The notes: generated by a model from the letters alone, not told the origin. Positions 38,511 to 47,501 are shown, numbered from the stretch's first letter. The stretch is 64,000 nucleotides of DNA from Cypionkella psychrotolerans (GCF_001294535.1 NZ_LGIC01000066.1:1-64000); one strand, 5' to 3'. A program made the numbers and translations.

Positions 38511-39497
38511 ATGGCTGATAAAATCCGTTGGGGAATTCTGGCAACCGGCTGGATCGCCGAGTTGTTCGTCACAGACCTGCACCTGACCGGTCATAGCGTC
38601 ACCGCCGTAGGCTCGCGCACCGCCGCCAGCGCTGAACGCTTTGCGAAAGCCTTCAACATCCCCACGGCCCACGCCAGCTACGAGGCCCTCGCCGCCGACC
38701 CGAATGTCGATATCATCTACATCGCCACTCCACACCCGCAGCATGTCGCGGCAGCCAAACTTGCGCTGAACGCGGGTAAACATATCCTTGTCGAAAAACC
38801 CTTCACCATCAACGCCACCGAGGCCATCGAGATCACCACCCTCGCCCGCGCCAAAGGCCTGTTGGTTCTGGAAGCGATGTGGACGCGCTTTCTGCCCCAC
38901 ATGCACCGCATCCGCGAAATCATCGCCGCAGGCACGATTGGCGAGGTCCGCTCGATCACCGCCGACCACAGCCAGAAACTCTCCGACGACCCCAAACACC
39001 GCCTGAACGACCTCGCCCTTGGTGGCGGTGCGCTGCTAGATCTCGGCATCTACCCGATCTCGTTCACATGGGATATTTTGGGCAAACCCGACAGCATGCA
39101 CGCAAGCGCAACCTTCCGCGCAACCGGGGCCGATGCGCAGGTGGCGACGATCTTCCACTATGCCTCGGGCGCCATCGCCACCACTTTGTCGTCCTCTGAC
39201 AGCGCCGGTCCCAACCGCGCTTGCGTCGTAGGCTCCAAAGGCCGCATTGAGATCGACCGCGTCTGGTACGAACCCACCAGCTTCCGCGTCTACGCAAGCG
39301 ACAACAGCCTGATCGAAACCTTCGATCAATCCCGCATTGGCCGCGGCATGCAATATCAAGCCGAGGAAGCCGAAGCACTGATCGCCGCAGGCAAGATCGC
39401 AAGCGTCCTGCTGCCGCCCGAGCAAACCGTGCAGATCATGCAAACCCTAGATACCCTGCGCGCCCAGATCGGCCTGAAATACCCAAGCGAGGCTTGA
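38511..39497 (+). CDS. Gfo/Idh/MocA-family oxidoreductase
   Basis: This is an NAD(P)-dependent dehydrogenase-like protein of 328 residues. The N-terminal Rossmann domain has GILATGWIAELFVTDL and AVGSRTAASAERFAKAFN. The family EKP motif is present as GKHILVEKPFTINATEA near residue 95, with the usual Lys. The C-terminal alpha/beta domain includes GGGALLDLGIYPIS. It most resembles dimeric dihydrodiol dehydrogenase-like members acting on sugars or diols. The substrate is not evident. It is a single-gene unit and is followed by a hairpin-containing repeat. Confidence 0.88.
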   Translation: MADKIRWGILATGWIAELFVTDLHLTGHSVTAVGSRTAASAERFAKAFNIPTAHASYEALAADPNVDIIYIATPHPQHVAAAKLALNAGKHILVEKPFTINATEAIEITTLARAKGLLVLEAMWTRFLPHMHRIREIIAAGTIGEVRSITADHSQKLSDDPKHRLNDLALGGGALLDLGIYPISFTWDILGKPDSMHASATFRATGADAQVATIFHYASGAIATTLSSSDSAGPNRACVVGSKGRIEIDRVWYEPTSFRVYASDNSLIETFDQSRIGRGMQYQAEEAEALIAAGKIASVLLPPEQTVQIMQTLDTLRAQIGLKYPSEA

Positions 39498-39527
39498 TCT
39501 GCGCAGCCCAAAACAAGAAAAGTCCCG

Positions 39528-39673
39528 AAACAAGAAAGGCGGTGGCACCCCAGATGCCACCGCCCATTCTTCGGGGGAAAAACGCTTTGGTCGCAAAAGT
39601 TCCAACAAACTGCTTTTGAATATGTCTTTTGATAGCCCGAGTCTCAGTGCCGCCGCATACCCAAATTGCGGTA
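39528..39673 (+). repeat. first copy of a ~146-bp intergenic repeat with a hairpin
   Basis: This block has a diverged partner at 40016-40160 in the same orientation. Shared landmarks in order are AAACAAGAAAGGCGG, CACCCCAGATGCCACCGCC, TTCTTCGGGG, TTTGATAGC and GCATACCCAAATTGCGGTA. It contains a perfect 10-bp stem (GGCGGTGGCA with TGCCACCGCC, 39538-39564), extended by AAGAA/TTCTT outside, which may also terminate the preceding oxidoreductase transcript. Confidence 0.8.
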
Positions 39674-40015
39674 GGCGCGCGAATAAACTGACCCTAGGGA
39701 ACGCTGATTTCTCGGCGTCACCCCACCACTTATTCCGCGCACAAGGAATTGCTCTTTTCGAAATACTCCCGTGCGGAGCACTCCGCCCGCACAACCCCAT
39801 AACCATGTGCCGCCATCGGGGGCATCGAGCCCCCTCCTGCGGCTGCTGCCGCTGCAAGCTGCAAACCGCCCACCCATCCGATCCCCGGCAGCGCCGTTCA
39901 AAGGGGCTCCATTCGGCGGGCAAACGCGCCCCCAGCGCCTTTGCTTTTCCGCCTCATACCTCTGCGGACGGCACCGCCTTCTCAGTACATCGCGCCGCAC
40001 CAACAGCACACGCGC

Positions 40016-40160
40016 AAACAAGAAAGGCGGCGGCACCCCAGATGCCACCGCCCTTTCTTCGGGGAAAAAGTTTTTCGTCTTAAAGGTTCCAGCTAAGCGC
40101 TTCTGAACATACCCTTTGATAGCGCAAGCCCCACCCCGCCCGCATACCCAAATTGCGGTA
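40016..40160 (+). repeat. second copy of the ~146-bp intergenic repeat
   Basis: This is the partner of the block at 39528-39673. The hairpin here has one mismatch (GGCGGCGGCA against TGCCACCGCC) and is extended by AAGAAAG against CTTTCTT. It ends 15 bases before the stop codon of the minus-strand LuxR-type gene, so it could form a terminator for that gene in the opposite direction. Confidence 0.8.
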
Positions 40161-40175
40161 AGGCCCACCAGATTC

Positions 40176-41933
40176 TCACCGCCTCGGCAAAAATCGCTCC
40201 AACACCTCGAACACTTGCGGCCATTCCTTGAAGAACAGCAACTGCCCGGTGTTCGGCACAAAGCGAATGTCCAGATGCGTGTACTCCGCCATCAACTCGC
40301 GGATGGTCTGCACCGGGGTCTGCGGGTCCTGATCGCCCTGCAACAGCACCACCGGGGCCTGCACCCGCTTGACCAGATGCGACCAGTCCTTTTCCGATCC
40401 GATACATTCCCGCGTAAACGCTTCCGACGCCAAAACCCGCTCGCCCAGACACACTTCCGACCCCGCCAGCATCGCCTCGCGAATCTCCGGGTCGGCAAAG
40501 GCCGCCATATCGGCAGGCGAGCCGCCATTCACCTGCGCGAAAAACTTCTCTTTGCCCAACCGCCGCGCCAAGGAAAACCCGGCCTTGACCAGAAATGGCA
40601 GGATTTTCGGCGCATAGCGGGCATTGGCGAGGATAAAGCGCTGCCACTTATCCATCCGCTCATATTGCGCCGCCGTGCGCAACGGCAACTGACAGGCGCA
40701 GCCCAAAATCCCCGTCACCATCTCGGGACGCTCCAAACTCAAACTCATCGCAAAACGCAAATCCGCGCCCAAAGCGATCACCGCCGCGCGCCGCACCCCC
40801 AGATGCTCCAGCACCGCGATGTAATCCGCCGTCACCTCCTCCAGATGCTCCACGCCTTTCGGATGCAATTCGGTGCGCCCATAGCCCGCCCGCACCGGCA
40901 CGATCACCCGCATCCCACGCCGCCGTGCCGCACGTTCCGCACTGGCAGGCCAGCGGATCAGCCCGAAATCCAGATGCATGAACACGCAGGGCGCGCCCGA
41001 GGGCTGGCCGAACTCGATCCACTCCAACCGCCGCCCGTCCGGGCCGCGCATCTGCTGAAACGACAAAGCCTCCAGCGTCCCCGCTTTGGCGACCACGACA
41101 GCACCCTCCGAGGGCAGCACCGCCACATCCATCAGCCCCAGCACCACCCGCACCAGCTCGGATTGGCTATGCGTCTCGGTCTTCGCCAAGATCGAGCGCA
41201 CCTGCGTGCGCACCGTCTCGGCAGACCGCCTGCGCGCCTCGGCGATATCCTTCACCGGCAGCCCCAGGGTGATCCCGCGCACGATCTCGACTTCCGCCGC
41301 CGTCAGCCCAAACGCCTCTTGCACCGTCAGCTCAAAGCCCTCGGGCCAGACCAGTTCGGTCGACATCACCAAAGCCAATGGCTTCGACCCTGGGCTTTCC
41401 ACCGGCCCCACCCGCACGATCACCGGGCTGCCGGTCCGGCGGGACCGCATCCGCAAGGTGATCACCTTCGCGGCCTTGCCCGCCGCGACCGATGCAATCA
41501 CCCCGCGCAACAGCGCAATATCCTCGACCTCAAATGGCAGGTCAGATAACCGCGCGCCCTCCTTCAACCCAAACGCCACCGCCGCAGGCCGATTATGCCC
41601 CGCCAGCACCGGCCCACCGTCACTCAGAAACGCCGCCGAGCGTGGAATATCCTCCAGCACCGAGCGATAGCCGCCATCATCGCGCGTCGCCTCAAAGCGG
41701 TCGAGAAACACCAAGGCCCGCGCCATATGCGCCTCAATCTCGGGGTCATCCAACTGCACCGGATCGTGCCCCGGCCCGCTGCGCAAAGGCGCAATCCGGC
41801 CTTCCCAGACATCGAGCAGATCTTCCAGCCGGATCGGATCAAGCGCAACCTCATAGAGCCGATCCACAATCTCGGCTCTATCCTCGCGCGAGGGCGTCTG
41901 CGCGGCGTCAGCTGGGGACTTCGGCTCGGACAT
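40176..41933 (-). CDS. LuxR-type HTH protein fused to an alpha/beta-hydrolase-like domain
   Basis: This is a 585-residue protein. Residues about 10-190 form an N-terminal sensory-like domain; residues about 203-265 form a LuxR-type helix-turn-helix (LTVQEAFGLTAAEVEIVRG, KDIAEARRRSAETVRTQVRS); residues about 300-585 form an alpha/beta-hydrolase domain (PCVFMHLDFGLIRWP, RAGYGRTELHPKG, VVLLQGDQDPQTPV). At the nucleophile elbow, where a Ser is normal, the sequence is GADLR (Asp391). The acid Asp536 is present, but the catalytic His position reads NTGQ (Gln564). The domain is therefore probably non-catalytic and may bind a ligand. I chose the ATG at 41933 over 41996 because it gives a normal N-terminus (MSEPKSP). 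Confidence 0.85.
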   Translation of the reverse strand: MSEPKSPADAAQTPSREDRAEIVDRLYEVALDPIRLEDLLDVWEGRIAPLRSGPGHDPVQLDDPEIEAHMARALVFLDRFEATRDDGGYRSVLEDIPRSAAFLSDGGPVLAGHNRPAAVAFGLKEGARLSDLPFEVEDIALLRGVIASVAAGKAAKVITLRMRSRRTGSPVIVRVGPVESPGSKPLALVMSTELVWPEGFELTVQEAFGLTAAEVEIVRGITLGLPVKDIAEARRRSAETVRTQVRSILAKTETHSQSELVRVVLGLMDVAVLPSEGAVVVAKAGTLEALSFQQMRGPDGRRLEWIEFGQPSGAPCVFMHLDFGLIRWPASAERAARRRGMRVIVPVRAGYGRTELHPKGVEHLEEVTADYIAVLEHLGVRRAAVIALGADLRFAMSLSLERPEMVTGILGCACQLPLRTAAQYERMDKWQRFILANARYAPKILPFLVKAGFSLARRLGKEKFFAQVNGGSPADMAAFADPEIREAMLAGSEVCLGERVLASEAFTRECIGSEKDWSHLVKRVQAPVVLLQGDQDPQTPVQTIRELMAEYTHLDIRFVPNTGQLLFFKEWPQVFEVLERFLPRR

Positions 41934-42099
41934 CTGTCTGTGGTGGCGCAAGCCTGCCGTTACGGCAAGTAAAATCCTGTCGCCGCAGCGCAGCAAACGT
42001 CAGGAATCTTCCGATTTCCGCGAAGCCCGCCGCCGCCCCTTCCCGCCGCCGCGATCTTTGCCTAAGAATACTGCGAAATCGCCGCCACAGGAGCCCGCC

Positions 42100-42759
42100 A
42101 TGATCACCCTCTACGGAGTTTACCGCTCCCGCGCCTCGCGCCCGTTGTGGCTGCTGACAGAACTCGGCCTGCCGTTTACCCACGTCCCGGTGATCCAAGG
42201 CTACCGGCTTGCAGACCCCAAAGCCACCGATGCGCCGCTGAACACCACCTCCGCCTCTTACCTTCAGGTCAACCCGCAAGGCCAGATACCCGCCTATACC
42301 GAAGACGGTCTTGTGTTGACCGAAAGCCTCGCCATCACCCTGCACATCGCCCGTTGCCACGGCGGAGCCCTAGGCCCGCAAAACAACGCCGAAGCAGCGC
42401 TGATGGAGCAATGGTCGCTGTTCGCCGCCACCTCGGTGGAAACGCCGGCGCTGGAAATCCTCTATATCATCGGTGATGGCGGCGACAAAACCCCCGAGGG
42501 TCAGGCCAGCATCGCAGTCAATGCCGAAAAACTGCGCCGCCCGCTTGCCCGCTTGGCTGCGCATCTGTCAGCCCACGATTGGCTCGTCGGCGACCGCTTC
42601 ACCGCCGCCGACATCAACGTCGCCGAGATCGTCCGCTACGCGCAATCCCACCCCACCTTGCTCGGCGAGTTCCCCTCGGTGAAAACCTGGCTAGAACGCT
42701 GCCAATCCCGCCCCGCCTTCCAAACCATGTGGCAAGCCCGCGCGGCTGAACCCGCGTAA
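42100..42759 (+). CDS. glutathione S-transferase family protein
   Basis: This 219-residue cytoplasmic protein has the thioredoxin-like N-terminal domain (ITLYGVYRSRASRPLWLLTE, then NPQGQIPAYTEDGLVLTESLAI with the cis-Pro and the glutathione gamma-glutamyl-binding Glu-Ser pair) and a helical C-terminal domain including DRFTAADINVAEI. The ATG at 42100 follows CAGGAG; an earlier ATG at 42058 adds 14 unrelated residues. The usual active-site Ser/Cys could be Ser9 or Ser12. The electrophile substrate is unknown. It is divergent from the LuxR-type fusion gene. Confidence 0.88.
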   Translation: MITLYGVYRSRASRPLWLLTELGLPFTHVPVIQGYRLADPKATDAPLNTTSASYLQVNPQGQIPAYTEDGLVLTESLAITLHIARCHGGALGPQNNAEAALMEQWSLFAATSVETPALEILYIIGDGGDKTPEGQASIAVNAEKLRRPLARLAAHLSAHDWLVGDRFTAADINVAEIVRYAQSHPTLLGEFPSVKTWLERCQSRPAFQTMWQARAAEPA

Positions 42760-42770
42760 CCGCATAGCCC

Positions 42771-42794
42771 GTAGGGTGCGTGATTTCACACACC
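42771..42794 (+). repeat. GTAGGGTG-type intergenic hairpin
   Basis: GTAGGGTGCGTGATTTCACA followed by CACC forms a short imperfect hairpin (GGTGCGTG with CACACACC) directly after the GST gene. A related element with the same GTAGGGTG start follows brnA at 48053. Such elements recur between genes in many proteobacteria and may act as terminators. Confidence 0.55.
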
Positions 42795-42827
42795 ACACCA
42801 TGCCCCCTCCATCTTGGAACCCGCCCC

Positions 42828-43574
42828 ATGACCCTCACCCATCAAGATGAGCTCGACGGCCTCAAAGCCATCGGCCGCATCGTCGCCAACACTATGCAGG
42901 CCATGGCGAAAGCCATGCAACCCGGCATGACCACGCGAGAACTCGACGACATCGGCCGCGCCCTCTTAGATCAAGCCGGGGCGATTTCCGCCCCCCAAGC
43001 CACCTACGATTTCCCCGGTGCCACCTGCATCAGCGTCAACGAAGACATCGCTCACGGCATCCCCGGCCCCCGCATCCTCGCCACCGGAGATCTCGTGAAC
43101 ATCGACGTCTCCGCCTCAAAAAACGGCTACTATGCCGATACCGGAGCGACCTTCCGGCTTGGCCCCGTCGCCCCTGCGCTGGATCAACTCTGCCGCGACG
43201 GCAAACGCGCCATGCAGATCGGTATCGCCGAAGTCAGCCATAACAAACCCTTGGCCAATATCGGCAACGCCATCGGCCGCTTCGCGCGCAGTCGCGGCTA
43301 TACCCTGATCCGCAACCTTGCCAGCCACGGTGTAGGCCGCGCCCTGCACGAATACCCCGAGGAAATCGCCACCTGGCCCAACCACGACAAACGCCGCATC
43401 CATCGCGGCCTCGTGCTGACCGTCGAGCCCTTCCTGTCACGCGGTGCCCATTTCGCCAATCAGGCCCGCGACGGCTGGACGCTTTACGCCGACCCCACCG
43501 CCCCCGTCGTGCAATACGAACACACCATCGTCGCCACCGACAAAGGCCCGATAATCGTGACCCTGCCGGGCTGA
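42828..43574 (+). CDS. map: type I methionine aminopeptidase
   Basis: This cytosolic enzyme of 248 residues removes N-terminal methionine from new proteins. The pita-bread fold motifs are present: the metal-ligand Asp pair in NIDVSASKNGYYADTGATF, the His in ASHGVGRALHEYPE, the Glu in LTVEPFLSRGA and the final Glu in VQYEHTIV. The substrate-side His lies in NEDIAHGIPGP. It has SHGVG where the E. coli enzyme has GHGIG. The start at 42828 (MTLTHQDELDGL) avoids an upstream ATG inside the intergenic hairpin. It may be a second map gene in the genome; that cannot be seen here. Confidence 0.85.
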   Translation: MTLTHQDELDGLKAIGRIVANTMQAMAKAMQPGMTTRELDDIGRALLDQAGAISAPQATYDFPGATCISVNEDIAHGIPGPRILATGDLVNIDVSASKNGYYADTGATFRLGPVAPALDQLCRDGKRAMQIGIAEVSHNKPLANIGNAIGRFARSRGYTLIRNLASHGVGRALHEYPEEIATWPNHDKRRIHRGLVLTVEPFLSRGAHFANQARDGWTLYADPTAPVVQYEHTIVATDKGPIIVTLPG

Positions 43575-43661
43575 TCACCCGCCGACCACAACGCAGCGCC
43601 GAACGATCCCCCGTGGCGTGCATGCTCGCACCGCACCCATCGCCCCGCCAATGGAGCGCCG

Positions 43662-44558
43662 CTAAACCGTCGGATCATCCACATAATTCCGCCAGTTGTG
43701 CTGCTCCTTGAACCCCAAAACCTCCCGCACCTTGCGGTTCGACAGCAAACTCTCCTGCGCCCCAACCGGACGGCTCAACGGCACCTTCGGGAAGAACCGC
43801 GCCAGCAATTCCTGATTGCTCTGACAGACCGAATTGGTGTCATTGCAGGCATTGAACACCTGAAACCCCAACCCGTCTTTCTTCAGCGCCAGATCGACAA
43901 TCTGCCCCAGATCTCGTGCATCCATATAGCTGAAGGTGATCCGCCGCCGTTGCCCCGGATCAACGAAAAACTCGGGAAACCGAGTCCGATATTCCTGCGG
44001 CTCGATCACATTCCCAATCCGCAAAGCATAAATATCATTGCCAAACCGCCGCTGAAAACTCCGCGCCGTGGCTTCATTGACCTTCTTTGACATGCCGTAG
44101 CTGTCCATCGGATCAATGTCGTAATCCTCCTCCAGCGGCAAAACCTTGGGATCGACAATCCCATTGGAAAAACAAACCCCGTAGGTTGTCTCTGAACTGG
44201 CAATGATCACCTTCGGAATACCCAGCTTACAGGCCGCCTCCAGCACGTTATAAGTGCCCATCACATTGACGCGGTAGGTTTCATTCTCCGCCTGCAACAT
44301 CAGCGCAGGCACCGCGGCAAAATGCACCACCGCATCAAACCGCGGCGCCGCCCCCGCGTCCAACTCCGCCCCATCCATATGCGCCGCCATCGCGTTGAAC
44401 ATCTGGCCCGAGTCGCAAATATCCGCGTTCAAATCCGCCACTCCGGCAAGCCGCAACGCCACCCGATCCACGTTCAGCACTTTGTGCCCCTGCGCCGCCA
44501 GATAGGCCACCACATGTCGCCCCGCCTTGCCCGACCCGCCCGTAAACAATACCCGCAT
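43662..44558 (-). CDS. NAD(P)-dependent epimerase/dehydratase family protein
   Basis: This is an extended short-chain dehydrogenase of 298 residues. It has an N-terminal Rossmann motif (VLFTGGSGKAGRHVVAYL, residues about 3-20), the HFAAVPAL region and the catalytic YGMSKKVNE (YxxxK) with the Ser in SSETTYG. It probably acts on a nucleotide sugar or similar substrate; the closest functional class cannot be fixed. An open frame extends upstream to 45008 but runs through parE, so the ATG at 44558 is the proper start. It is divergent from parE with 129 bases between them. Confidence 0.88.
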   Translation of the reverse strand: MRVLFTGGSGKAGRHVVAYLAAQGHKVLNVDRVALRLAGVADLNADICDSGQMFNAMAAHMDGAELDAGAAPRFDAVVHFAAVPALMLQAENETYRVNVMGTYNVLEAACKLGIPKVIIASSETTYGVCFSNGIVDPKVLPLEEDYDIDPMDSYGMSKKVNEATARSFQRRFGNDIYALRIGNVIEPQEYRTRFPEFFVDPGQRRRITFSYMDARDLGQIVDLALKKDGLGFQVFNACNDTNSVCQSNQELLARFFPKVPLSRPVGAQESLLSNRKVREVLGFKEQHNWRNYVDDPTV

Positions 44559-44687
44559 CTCAGCCTCCCGATGTTTCCCCCAGCCTACCCCCCGTATTGC
44601 AATCCAGCAACACCCCCACATCTTGCGCCCCTCCCCCCCGATCTGTGATAATCCCCCCAAAAGCCGCAAAACAAGAATCGAGCACGC

Positions 44688-46643
44688 ATGGCCAACGACC
44701 TCCTCTCCGGCACGCCCGACACCTACGACGCCTCGTCCATCGAGGTGCTGGAGCCGCTTGAGGCTGTCCGCCTCCGCCCCGGCATGTATATCGGTGGCAT
44801 TGATGAGCGCGCCTACCACCACCTCGCCGCCGAAATCATCGACAACGCGATGGACGAGGCCGTCGCAGGCCACGCCAACCGCATTGAGGTCGAACTCCAC
44901 GCCGACGGCTCGCTCACCGTGCGCGACAATGGCCGCGGCATCCCGGTCGATCCGCATCCGAAATTCCCCGACAAATCCGCGCTGGAAGTCATCCTCTGCA
45001 CCCTGCATTCCGGCGGAAAATTCAACGGCAAAGCCTATGAGACTTCAGGCGGTTTGCACGGTGTTGGCTCCTCGGTGGTCAACGCCCTCTCCGATCACCT
45101 TTATGTCGAGGTCGCCCGCAACAAAGAACTCTACGCCCAAAGCTTCTCGCGCGGCACGCCCCTCGGCCCGATCGCCAAGATCGGCGCCGCCCCCAACCGT
45201 CGTGGCACCGCCTTCACCTTCCACCCAGATCCGCAAATCTTTGGCAGCCACCACTTCCGCCCCTCGCGCCTGCTCCGCATGGTCCGCTCCAAGGCCTACC
45301 TGTTTTCAGGCGTGGAGATCCGCTGGAAATCCGCCATCCCCGACGGCGACACGCCGCTAGAGGCCACCTTCCACTTCCCCGGCGGCCTCGCCGATTATCT
45401 CTCCGATACGCTAGAGAAAACCACCACCTACGCCGACCGCCCCTTCGCGGGCAAAGTCTCGTTTCAGGAAAAATTCCAGGTTCCCGGCTCGGTCGAATGG
45501 GCGATCAACTGGAGCCCGGTGCGCGACGGCTTCCTGCAATCCTACTGTAACACCGTCCCCACCCCCGAAGGCGGCACCCATGAATTCGGTTTTTGGAGCG
45601 CGATCCTAAAAGGCATCCGCGCTTACGGCGAATTGACCAAAAACCGCAAAGCCGAAATGATCACCCGCGACGATATGCTCGCCGGGGGCTGCGCGTTAAT
45701 ATCGGTGTTCATCCGAGAGCCGCAATTCGTCGGCCAAACCAAAGACCGCTTGGCGACCGAAGAAGCCACCCGCTACGTTGAAAACGCCGTGCGCGATCAC
45801 TTTGACAACTGGCTGGTGTCAGATTCCAAATCCGCAGGCGCGATCATGGATTTCCTGATCCTGCGCGCCGAAGAACGCCTCAAACGCAAGCAAGAGAAGG
45901 AAACCCAGCGCAAGACCGCCACTAAAAAGCTGCGCCTGCCGGGTAAACTCACCGATTGCTCCAGCAAAACCCGCGACAACACCGAATTGTTTATTGTCGA
46001 AGGCGATAGCGCAGGCGGATCGGCCAAAGGCGCGCGCGATCGTGAAACCCAAGCCATCATGCCGCTGAAGGGTAAAATCCTCAACGTGCTGGGCGCGGCT
46101 TCCGGCAAACTCAACGACAACTCCGAAATCCGCGATATCTGCGAGGCTTTGGGCGTGCAAATGGGCAGCCGTTTCAAAGTCGATGACCTGCGCTATGATA
46201 AAATCGTCATCATGACCGACGCCGACGTGGACGGCGCCCATATCGCCAGCCTTCTGATGACCTTCTTCTTCACCCAAATGCGCCCGCTGATCGACAAAGG
46301 CCATCTGTATCTGGCCTGCCCGCCTTTGTATCGCCTGACCCAAGGCGCACGCCGTCTCTATGTCGCCGACGATGCCGAGAAAGAGCTTTGGCTGGCCAAG
46401 GGATTGGGCGGCAAAGGCAAAATCGACGTGCAGCGATTCAAGGGCTTGGGCGAGATGGACGCCAAAGACCTGAAAGACACCACCATGAACCCTGCCACCC
46501 GCAAACTGATCCGCGTCACGATTGACGAGGATGCTCCGGGCGAGACCGGGGATCTGGTCGAGCGTCTGATGGGTAAAAAGCCGGAGTTGCGGTTCCAGTA
46601 TATTCAGGAAAACGCGCGGTTTGTGGAGGAGTTGGATGTTTGA
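44688..46643 (+). CDS. parE: DNA topoisomerase IV subunit B
   Basis: This is the ATPase subunit of topoisomerase IV, which decatenates daughter chromosomes with ParC. The 651-residue protein has the GHKL ATP site (IIDNAMDEAVAGHA, VRDNGRGIPV, GGLHGVGSSVVNALS), a transducer domain, and the TOPRIM metal site (FIVEGDSAGGSAKGARDR, MTDADVDGAHIASLL). It ends with ERLMGKKPELRFQYIQENA, the standard GyrB/ParE tail. The length and lack of a GyrB insertion point to ParE rather than GyrB. It is single-gene here; parC is not in the window. Confidence 0.93.
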   Translation: MANDLLSGTPDTYDASSIEVLEPLEAVRLRPGMYIGGIDERAYHHLAAEIIDNAMDEAVAGHANRIEVELHADGSLTVRDNGRGIPVDPHPKFPDKSALEVILCTLHSGGKFNGKAYETSGGLHGVGSSVVNALSDHLYVEVARNKELYAQSFSRGTPLGPIAKIGAAPNRRGTAFTFHPDPQIFGSHHFRPSRLLRMVRSKAYLFSGVEIRWKSAIPDGDTPLEATFHFPGGLADYLSDTLEKTTTYADRPFAGKVSFQEKFQVPGSVEWAINWSPVRDGFLQSYCNTVPTPEGGTHEFGFWSAILKGIRAYGELTKNRKAEMITRDDMLAGGCALISVFIREPQFVGQTKDRLATEEATRYVENAVRDHFDNWLVSDSKSAGAIMDFLILRAEERLKRKQEKETQRKTATKKLRLPGKLTDCSSKTRDNTELFIVEGDSAGGSAKGARDRETQAIMPLKGKILNVLGAASGKLNDNSEIRDICEALGVQMGSRFKVDDLRYDKIVIMTDADVDGAHIASLLMTFFFTQMRPLIDKGHLYLACPPLYRLTQGARRLYVADDAEKELWLAKGLGGKGKIDVQRFKGLGEMDAKDLKDTTMNPATRKLIRVTIDEDAPGETGDLVERLMGKKPELRFQYIQENARFVEELDV

Positions 46644-46680
46644 CGATGAGAGTTTTGCATGAGGATATTGTGGATGAAAG

Positions 46681-47358
46681 CTAAGTTAGAGATTGAAATG
46701 CGGCTTCGATTTCTGAATTAATGGATTCGATCATTTTTTTGTTAAAATCATATCCCAAAAATGCATTGGTGTGCTCATTGGCTTCCTTCTTGCCCACATC
46801 TAATAACATTGAAAATAGTCGATATAAGCTAGCCACACTCTTAGCCCGTAAACTTATTTTTCCCAATTCCGTAAGTGTGTATACAAGAATTTTTTTACGA
46901 TCGTGGAGCATTGGCAGAACATGCTTTCTTCCATCGTCAATTTCAACCACATGATCCAAAAAGTGACGAGCCGATAACCACAGTATTGCATCTGGCAGTT
47001 CCTCAGAGTCACCCCATAACCCGTGCGCAAAATCATTCCGCAGATCAAAAATTGATTTTGCACTTTTATCAATCCGTCGCAGAAGTTCTAGTAACTCATC
47101 AGTCAGGCAAGATAAGGCAGCCGCCTGAAGTAACGCTTTCTGTGTCGACGCAGTTTGTATACTTAAATACGTTGATAGACCAATATGAGATTCGGTTCCA
47201 AGCATCGCAGAAAGAATTAGACCCCGCGCATTTTCTGCCAGCGATATACTGGCAATCGTTTCCATAATAAGTAGAGCTTCAGCAGGGCGCTTACTGAGCG
47301 ATTCCGAACCGTGACTGAAATTACAATTAGGCTTAACTCTGGATAATGGATTTGGCAC
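46681..47358 (-). CDS. hypothetical protein with a possible HEPN-like RNDFAH motif
   Basis: This gene is markedly AT-richer than its neighbours and uses AT-ending codons, which points to horizontal acquisition. The predicted protein (225 residues from the GTG at 47358, which has AAGGA eight bases upstream) is largely helical. The segment DLRNDFAHGLWGD contains an Arg-x4-His pattern (Arg107-His112) preceded and followed by the residues typical of HEPN RNases and nucleic-acid-binding HEPN proteins (RNxxAHG). I recognise no other domain. Later starts such as ATG at 47265 would remove an N-terminal helix. It sits between parE and a BrnT/BrnA pair. Function is not established. Confidence 0.65.
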   Translation of the reverse strand: MPNPLSRVKPNCNFSHGSESLSKRPAEALLIMETIASISLAENARGLILSAMLGTESHIGLSTYLSIQTASTQKALLQAAALSCLTDELLELLRRIDKSAKSIFDLRNDFAHGLWGDSEELPDAILWLSARHFLDHVVEIDDGRKHVLPMLHDRKKILVYTLTELGKISLRAKSVASLYRLFSMLLDVGKKEANEHTNAFLGYDFNKKMIESINSEIEAAFQSLT

Positions 47359-47501
47359 TAGCTTCGTCCTTGTGTTTACGGACTTAATTTGCCTTGTTCT
47401 TAAAGACACCGCAAGCAAACCTTAGGATAATTGGTTCACGCAGGTAGGAGTATCTTCCTCGTCTTCACCCTTCCTTAACCATCCCTCCCCTATCCTCACC
47501 C

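Larger units (their letters stand above)
39498..40175. other. non-coding spacer between oxidoreductase and LuxR-type genes
   Basis: This 678-base region contains two direct repeat copies of about 146 bp separated by about 340 bp. Several frames stay open through it on the minus strand because of base composition, but they read through the hairpins and have no family resemblance. The middle part (39674-40015) has no recognised feature besides small GC-rich inverted repeats. Confidence 0.55.

Noticed and set aside
39644-40647. Minus-strand frames running through the two intergenic repeats toward the LuxR-type gene
   Set aside because: They read through the hairpins and repeats. The similar peptides they share come from the DNA repeat itself, not from a protein family.
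40116-41549. 477-codon plus-strand frame opposite the LuxR/hydrolase fusion gene
   Set aside because: The minus-strand protein has recognisable HTH and hydrolase motifs. The plus-strand product is His/Arg/Pro-rich noise.
44559-45008. Upstream extension of the epimerase frame into parE
   Set aside because: The extension lacks similarity and lies inside parE. The Rossmann motif starts directly at the ATG at 44558.
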